Assembly (NCBI GenBank): GCA_030998225.1 | Contig: JAPYXD010000391.1 | Coordinates: 806,001-870,000 of the forward strand | DNA length: 64,000 bases | Direction of reading: 5' to 3' | From: Diplolepis rosae | Lineage: Eukaryota; Arthropoda; Insecta; Hymenoptera; Diplolepididae | Shown here: piece after piece, positions 58,837-64,000 of the stretch | Position numbering within the stretch: position 1 is the first letter of the stretch | How the letters are laid out: each line of letters opens with the position of its first letter | Position numbers and translations under genes: made by a program | Notes under the pieces: generated by a model | Seen by the model: the letters and a program-made list of their open reading frames with translations, nothing else | Database searches by the model: none | What the model was told of the DNA's origin: nothing

Positions 58837-60858
58837 TCAACATTTACGAACGAAACTAATAATCGAATAAAATAATGCAGAGTACAGTCCAGAAAGAAAA
58901 TTAAATATATTAGTCCAGAAATCACTTTTACTTTGGCGATTCAAAATCTTGTCGATTTTCAAAGCTTCTGCCTTTCTTAAAATGTTTGATGCTTCTTGAA
59001 TAGTTTTTACGGATGTTGTTTCAAGAAGGTCCTTAATCTCTTCTTGCAAGTCAAAATGATAGAGAAGATTTAAAATTACAGCCTCTTCAGTCAGTGCCTC
59101 GTTCAAAAATTTAGCCTCATTAGCATACTTGAAAAAATAATCATTCATCGATAATCCACAGTTTTTATTGTACTTCCCTTTCATAAGATGGTTTAAAAAA
59201 GTTCTCTGAATATCTTCATTCCAATAGAAATTGATGAAATCTTCTTTCATCTCCTTATAAGATCCATATCCATGAGCATTCAGCCAGTTCTGAGCATCCT
59301 CGACAAGAGATTGAATGAAGTAATATTGTTTTTCGTACTCATTTAAATTTTCATGCGCAGCAAAGTATTCAAAATTTTGAATAAAGCGTTTTGGATGCAT
59401 TCCATTGATTCTACCAGAGAACTTTAAATTTTTGAAAGGGTTGATATTTCTGTAAATTCGAATTTCTGGAAATGTATCTTTGCACAGTTGTTTCTGATAA
59501 CTGACAAGTTGATTTTTAGCCTGTGTTTGCATAAAACCATAAAAAATAATTGCCAAGAAAATAACCAGCAATACAAATATTGTCGAATTAAACATTACTC
59601 TCCACGTTTTACTTTTACTTTTCCAAAAATTTGAAAATTTTGCACTAAATCCTTTGCAGTTAGAATTGTCCAAAGCCTCTGCCTTTGTTATAGTATCCAA
59701 AGCTTCTTCTGCAGTCCTTATTGATTGTAATTCAAATCCTGTTATATTTTCTAATTTAAAGTGCTTTAGCAGTTTGGCAATAACATGTTCCTCACTTGGT
59801 CCTTTATTCACAAACTTTGCTTCATTGAAGTACTTGAAGAAATAGTCTGTCATCGATAATCCACAGCTTTCATCGTATTTTCCATTTTCTAGATGATTTA
59901 GAAAAGATTCTTGAATATCTGAACTCCAATAGAATTCAAGGAATGCGTTTTTCATCTCTTCATAAGATTCGAATGCATGTGCATTCATCCAGTTTTCAGC
60001 ATCCCCGACAAGAAATTGGGTGAAGTAATATTGCTTTTCGTAATCATCTAAATTTCCCTTGGCTGCAAAAAATTCGAAGTTTTCAACAAAGCGTTTCGGG
60101 TGTATCCTATCTGCTTTTCCAGAAAACTTGAAATTTTCAAAAGGGTTAAATTTCCTGAAAAATTCATAATCCTGGGATCCATTTTCATTCTCTTGATTTT
60201 TATAATCGATTAGTTCCTTGCATGAACACTGGTCTTGAATTTTATTGAAAATCCCACTATCTGATCTTGATGAATTATTAGATTCCGAAAAATTATCAGG
60301 TGTTAGGATATTTTCTAAATTTTCTGCATTTGTCAACAGATCCAAAGCTTCCTCAATCGTTTCTACTAATTCAATATCTTTGTGAATATTTTGATCTAAA
60401 TCAAAGTGACGCAAAAGCTCTAAAACTACATCTTTCTCTTCTGGAATTTCGTCTAAATACATTATGTCATCGATGTACTTGATGAAATACTGAGTCATTG
60501 ACAAGCCACAATTTTTATCATATTTTCCAAATATCACATTGTTTAGAAGCAATTCCTGACTATCAAGACACCAATAAAAGTTGAGGAAAGCTTCTTTCAT
60601 TTCCTGGTAAGTTCCATACCCATGTCGCAGCATCCAAATCGCAGCATCCTCAACAAGAGATCTGATGAAGTATTGTTGTTTTTCAAATTCATCCAAGTTT
60701 TCTTGAAGTGCTAATTGCTCGAAATTTTCGATAAAACGTTTCGGATTCATCTTATCGCCTTCTCCAGAAAACTTCAAACTGGCAAAAGGGTTGCATTTTT
60801 TGCAGAGTTGGATTTTTTGGAATGTTTTTTTCTTCTGGTTCTCATTGTAGGAAATCAT
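58837..60858 (-). CDS. Three-unit Gag capsid-like membrane protein, 673 aa
   Basis: Starts at ATG 60858; an acceptor TTTTGCAG ends at 60872, so a leader exon is likely (donor CAG|GTAAAT at 61301). Three capsid-like units lie in one uninterrupted ORF at residues about 20-185, 233-397 and 470-636. Each repeats the same order: NPF.(N/S)(L/F)KFSG, (N/H)PKRF(I/V).NFE, EKQ.YF, an aromatic EDA/GDA..W, a YQEM/YEEM/YKEM helix ending FYW, GKY(D/N).(N/S)CGLSM.(Q/D)YF.KY, and an EEA..(L/I)..AE.L helix. A hydrophobic membrane segment separates units 2 and 3 (residues about 424-445, IFVLLVIFLAIIFYGF). A second weaker one is at the C-terminus (about 648-669, FNFLSGLYSALFYSIISF). The 185-232 linker is Ser/Asn-rich with CSC. 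No zinc knuckle or enzyme domain. Unit 3 is closest to the 300-aa neighbour. Could alternatively be a degenerate retroelement fragment, but three intact units in one ORF argue for selection. Confidence 0.75.
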   Translation of the reverse strand: MISYNENQKKKTFQKIQLCKKCNPFASLKFSGEGDKMNPKRFIENFEQLALQENLDEFEKQQYFIRSLVEDAAIWMLRHGYGTYQEMKEAFLNFYWCLDSQELLLNNVIFGKYDKNCGLSMTQYFIKYIDDIMYLDEIPEEKDVVLELLRHFDLDQNIHKDIELVETIEEALDLLTNAENLENILTPDNFSESNNSSRSDSGIFNKIQDQCSCKELIDYKNQENENGSQDYEFFRKFNPFENFKFSGKADRIHPKRFVENFEFFAAKGNLDDYEKQYYFTQFLVGDAENWMNAHAFESYEEMKNAFLEFYWSSDIQESFLNHLENGKYDESCGLSMTDYFFKYFNEAKFVNKGPSEEHVIAKLLKHFKLENITGFELQSIRTAEEALDTITKAEALDNSNCKGFSAKFSNFWKSKSKTWRVMFNSTIFVLLVIFLAIIFYGFMQTQAKNQLVSYQKQLCKDTFPEIRIYRNINPFKNLKFSGRINGMHPKRFIQNFEYFAAHENLNEYEKQYYFIQSLVEDAQNWLNAHGYGSYKEMKEDFINFYWNEDIQRTFLNHLMKGKYNKNCGLSMNDYFFKYANEAKFLNEALTEEAVILNLLYHFDLQEEIKDLLETTSVKTIQEASNILRKAEALKIDKILNRQSKSDFWTNIFNFLSGLYSALFYSIISFVRKC

Positions 60859-61302
60859 CTTGTGACTCAATCTGCAAAATAAAATGAAAATTGTTTTAAA
60901 GACAGTTTTAAAATGTTAAAAGTGCTGATATTTTATATATAGTGGATATGAAGTATAATCAATTTTTATTAGAACTAGAAATTTGAATTATGTTATGAGA
61001 TACATACTTCAAAATATTATTTGTAATTGATTATTTATAAAACAAAAATTCTGTTCAAATTATTAAATCAAAAAAATATAATGATTAAATCATGTAAATT
61101 TCAAATTCATTTTCAAATTATAAATCAGCTATGATAATATTTATAGATTAACTGCTAATATATACTGATATAATAGTATTGATCAAATCAAATAGGATTT
61201 TCTATTATAATTTTTTCTTTGAAGAAGTATAGAATATATATAAATAAATCCTCCAAAATTTTAATTAATTATTCGGAATTATGTGAATGTGAAAGATTTA
61301 CC

Positions 61303-62221
61303 TGCTTTCTTATTATTCCCACGTTGGACAGATATTAGATAAATTTAATAAATACTACAAAATATTATTGACGTCGTGACGATGTTCAAACCAGGACATC
61401 TAGGTAAATGTAAATAGTAAGCACGTACTGTGAAGGAGAGGTGTCGATATCTGAAGATGAAAACAGTGAACAGTTGAAAAATATCAGAATACCTAATCCA
61501 GGTAACAGAAGGATGCAAACTGTAAATTACATTTCTTGTTCCAAATGTAGAAGAATTATAGTCATTACCGTTGCAACTTTCATACTAAGTTCGATTTCTG
61601 GAAACGATATACCTGCATATAGATAATAATAAATTAGATTTATGAAGCCACGCCCATTTGGCCCAGGAGTGCAGAATCTATGACAATTAGCACATAATTA
61701 TACAAATTCATTATGGGTCTAAGTAGAAGAGTTAAAAGAAATATTTTATCCTTCCGCAAATAAAAAGTGTCGTCTCATAATTGTTTTCATTAAAAAGAAA
61801 TCAATTATTAAATTTTAAATCATGAACCTCTTTTTCATTGATAAATAGGATTTTTTATGGTCATACAATGCTGAATTAAAAGCAGCATGAACTAAATTCA
61901 TGAAAATAGGGTATTTATTAACTCATCATCAATACATCAAATTTGAAAAAGAATGATTGCAAAAAAAAGTAATTTTAGGTAAAAATTATATAAAATAAAA
62001 TAGTACATATTTGTTAATTATTAGCAATAAATACCTGAATACATGCTTAAATTATGATCCAAAATGTCTCAAAAATATTTAAAGAAAGAAACTTAAACTT
62101 CAAAGAAACTTACGTTGATTCAAGTGAATACATGCTTAAATTATGATCCAAAATGTCTGAAAAATATTTAAAGAAAGAAACTTAAACTTCAAAGAAACTT
62201 ACGTTGATTCAAGTGTATAAA
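61303..62221. other. Spacer between Gag-like genes
   Basis: Contains the probable leader region of the 673-aa gene (donor at 61301) and the duplicated segment below. A short plus-strand ORF (61441-61626) with a hydrophobic end lacks an ATG and is not called. Confidence 0.4.
62038..62217 (-). repeat. 89-bp tandem duplication carrying a splice-donor sequence
   Basis: Two nearly identical units, 62041-62129 and 62130-62218 approximately, differing at one base (TGTCTCAAAA versus TGTCTGAAAA). Each contains, on the minus strand, TTGAATCAACGTAAGTTTC with a good donor. The first unit in transcript order starts 4-20 bases after the stop codon of the 260-aa gene. Confidence 0.72.
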
Positions 62222-63004
62222 TTAACGTTTTTCGTTTGTCGAATAAAATTTCGTAACAAAATTCAACACAATGGCACAACAGGCCAAAGAGAGGAAAAAC
62301 CAAGCATATGATGTGGTGTTAGAGTTTTTACTATTTTTCGAAGATATTAAGGCCGAAAAAATATTTTTGTTGGACCTCGTAGGTACATTCTGCTTGAAAG
62401 CAGTTATTAAAACACCCACAGCTTCTTCGATGGACTGCACATTTTTCTTCTGAAACTCCTTTTCCACATGGCAACCAAAATGTTTAGAAAGTTTGTTAAT
62501 TATTTCCTTCTCAGTGGGAGCTTCATCTAAAAATTTTGCTCCATAAGCATATTTGAAAAAATATTTAGTCATTGTCAAACCACTTTTTTTTTCATACTTC
62601 CCAACTTCTAGGTGATTAACAAAGTTTTTCTGAATATCTGAGTTCCAGTAAAACTTGAGGAAAGCTTCTTTCATTTCCTCATAATTTTTATATTCGTGTT
62701 CTTCTAACCAAATTGCAGCATATTTAATTAATGATTGAATAAAATAATTTTGTTTTTCATTTTCATCCATTTCCTCCTGGGCTGCAACATTTTCAAAATT
62801 TTCTATGAAAAATTTTGGGTTTATTAGGTCTCTCATTCCTGAGAACTTTAAACTCTTTATAGGCTGAAATTTATCAAAAAAACGAGTTTCTTGAGATTGG
62901 TTTCTAGATTCTTCTGCTTTTTGATCAACTGTATACATTTCTTGTAAAGTTTCTTGAGTTTCTGTAACATTTTTTTCCTCCTGCAGTTCATTCTTTGAAG
63001 ACAT
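62222..63004 (-). CDS. Gag capsid-like protein with C-terminal membrane segment, single unit, divergent
   Basis: 260 aa. Acidic N-terminus (MSSKNELQEEKNVTETQETL), then a single capsid-like unit at about residues 42-210: PIKSLKFSGMRDLINPKFFI, NYFIQSLIKYAAIWL, YEEMKEAFLKFYW, KKSGLTMTKYFFKYAYGAKF and an EEAVGVL helix. The Cys of the CGLSM motif is Ser here and Met-Ser is Thr-Met, so it is the most divergent member. Residues about 234-252 (YAWFFLSLACCAIVLNFV) form a membrane segment with a short basic tail ending NEKR. An acceptor TTTTTAG precedes 63027 and a donor AAG|GTAAAC is at 63206, giving a short leader intron. Two copies of an 89-bp repeat with a GTAAGT donor follow the stop codon. Confidence 0.72.
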   Translation of the reverse strand: MSSKNELQEEKNVTETQETLQEMYTVDQKAEESRNQSQETRFFDKFQPIKSLKFSGMRDLINPKFFIENFENVAAQEEMDENEKQNYFIQSLIKYAAIWLEEHEYKNYEEMKEAFLKFYWNSDIQKNFVNHLEVGKYEKKSGLTMTKYFFKYAYGAKFLDEAPTEKEIINKLSKHFGCHVEKEFQKKNVQSIEEAVGVLITAFKQNVPTRSNKNIFSALISSKNSKNSNTTSYAWFFLSLACCAIVLNFVTKFYSTNEKR

Positions 63005-63027
63005 TTTACTTGCTCTTCGGTGAATAT

Positions 63028-64000
63028 CTAAAAAGAATGTTTGTTTATTTTAGTTAGAAATTCACATTTCATGTTTAATATTTTCTTTACTGTATTGAGA
63101 AGTATTGAAAAAATAAGATCAAATTTAAAAGAAGCAATTAAAATTTTATAATATAGAAGCTACTTTCTAATCAAAGCGCCTGATAAAAATAAAAAATATT
63201 GTTTACCTTATTCTTTATTGCAGATAATTATTTTCCATGAAACTGTTCATTAACGAAAACGTCATTTTCTACAAATTCACCCTCCAATTTATAAATGTTT
63301 CCGAGAGGAATGTTTGAAATAACTCAAGCGACAACACTTAAAAATCTTATAAATCTTATAATGACATGAATGACTTCTAGTTATCAACGCCATATAGACG
63401 TGAAACCCAAATGCCATGTTTCTCAAGAAACACCAGTAGTTTTAAAAATAGACTTATTCCTATTTCGAGACGGGATTGCAGCTGTGCATTAAATATATCG
63501 CTTAGAATATAAACATTTTTTGAACAAAAATTCTATCTACTTTTTAATCATACGAATATTACGTATTCAATCAAATTAAATAATTAACTACCCTAAGGCC
63601 ATGTCTTACTTATCCGATTCCTACCTTACCGACACTCTTTTTTCGCCCTTTGCATTCCCACATTGAGATATCGAGTTAAAACTTTGAGTAATTAAGTGAA
63701 AAGGAGTAAAAAACATTTATCTGGTCCAAAATTTTTATAATTACAAAAAAAAAAAATATAAACGTTCCTTAGTGTTTTTTACTTCATTACTCAAAGTTTC
63801 AACCCAATATCTGAATTAATGTAGGAATGCAAAGGGCGAAAAAAAAGTGACAGTAAGGTAGGGATAGGATAAGTAAGACATGGCCATAAACATCATTTTA
63901 CAAATCTCCCGTCCAATTGAAAAAAAAACAAGATTCTATTAAAAACTTTATAAAAAAAATATGTCTTTATACGTAGAACATGTAAAAAAATTGTATGGTG
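63028..64000. other. Right edge, upstream of the Gag-like cluster
   Basis: Holds the probable leader exon of the 260-aa gene (ends 63207) and the MITE at 63597-63885. No other gene seen. Confidence 0.4.
63597..63885. mobile_element. GGCCATG-ended palindromic MITE, best-preserved copy
   Basis: GGCCATGTCTTACTTATCCG and its inverse (GGATAAGTAAGACATGGCC). The arms match along almost all of the 289 bp, with TACCTTACCGACACT and GAGTTAAAACTTTGAGTAAT in inverse on the other side. Flanks TAA and ATAA, a decayed TTAA. Same family as 24144-24363 and 25639-25955. Confidence 0.7.

Noticed and set aside
61441..61626. Small plus-strand membrane peptide gene between the Gag-like genes
   Set aside because: No ATG, no conserved motif, and it overlaps the probable promoter or leader of the 673-aa gene on the other strand.
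56035..63004. Intact endogenous retrovirus or LTR retrotransposon
   Set aside because: No protease, polymerase, integrase or envelope motif and no paired LTRs found in the region; only capsid-like units occur.

Overview
The window is a stretch of AT-rich animal nuclear DNA, almost certainly from an insect. It carries spliced genes with GT-AG introns, intron lengths from about 80 bp to several kb, and dense DNA-transposon debris. The seven conserved host genes read like insect single-copy orthologues (ZC2HC1, ECHDC3, FBXO45/Fsn, TMEM164, LAMP1, CCNY) plus one multi-exon gene I do not recognise. A hymenopteran would fit the base composition and the MITE load, but the order cannot be fixed from the sequence alone. 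No bacterial, plasmid, rRNA, CRISPR or convincing tRNA gene was seen.

Layout. 1-6.1 kb: a ZC2HC1-type zinc-finger gene on the minus strand, running off the left edge, with a probable 16-bp first coding exon at 6.1 kb. 7.38-10.64 kb: a 3.25-kb Foldback/MULE-type element with very long inverted arms and a perfect 9-bp target duplication. 10.8-14.3 kb: ECHDC3 (+). 16.1-19.0 kb: an unrecognised gene (+) with a duplicated TE-bearing intron. 21.0-22.4 kb: FBXO45/Fsn (+). 24.1-26.3 kb: a cluster of TTAA-flanked MITEs. 27.1-30.8 kb: TMEM164 (-), whose first coding exons lie between the arms of a large inverted duplication. 34.8-41.4 kb: LAMP1 (-), with a TE-inside-TE in one intron. 42-49 kb: gene-poor DNA with inverted and tandem repeats. 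49.5-51.5 kb: cyclin Y (+), followed by a probable long 3' UTR.

56.0-63.2 kb is the most unusual region. Three same-strand genes encode proteins related to the capsid (Gag) domain of Ty3/Gypsy-type retrotransposons. No zinc knuckle, protease, reverse transcriptase, integrase or LTR was recognised nearby. Each protein ends in, or close to, a hydrophobic membrane-type segment. One is a single-unit protein of 260 aa, one a single-unit protein of 300 aa, and one a 673-aa protein with three capsid-like units in tandem and a second, internal membrane segment. Each ORF is preceded by a good splice acceptor a few tens of bases upstream of its ATG. Together this looks like a host-retained, tandemly expanded, membrane-anchored Gag-derived family, and it is my candidate for a previously undescribed system.

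The host genes do not form a pathway together. They are ordinary neighbours: mitochondrial acyl-CoA chemistry, Highwire-type ubiquitin ligation, ether-lipid acylation, lysosomal membrane, and CDK14/Eip63E activation. Exon boundaries below come from reading frame continuity, splice consensus and family similarity recalled by eye; no alignment program was run.
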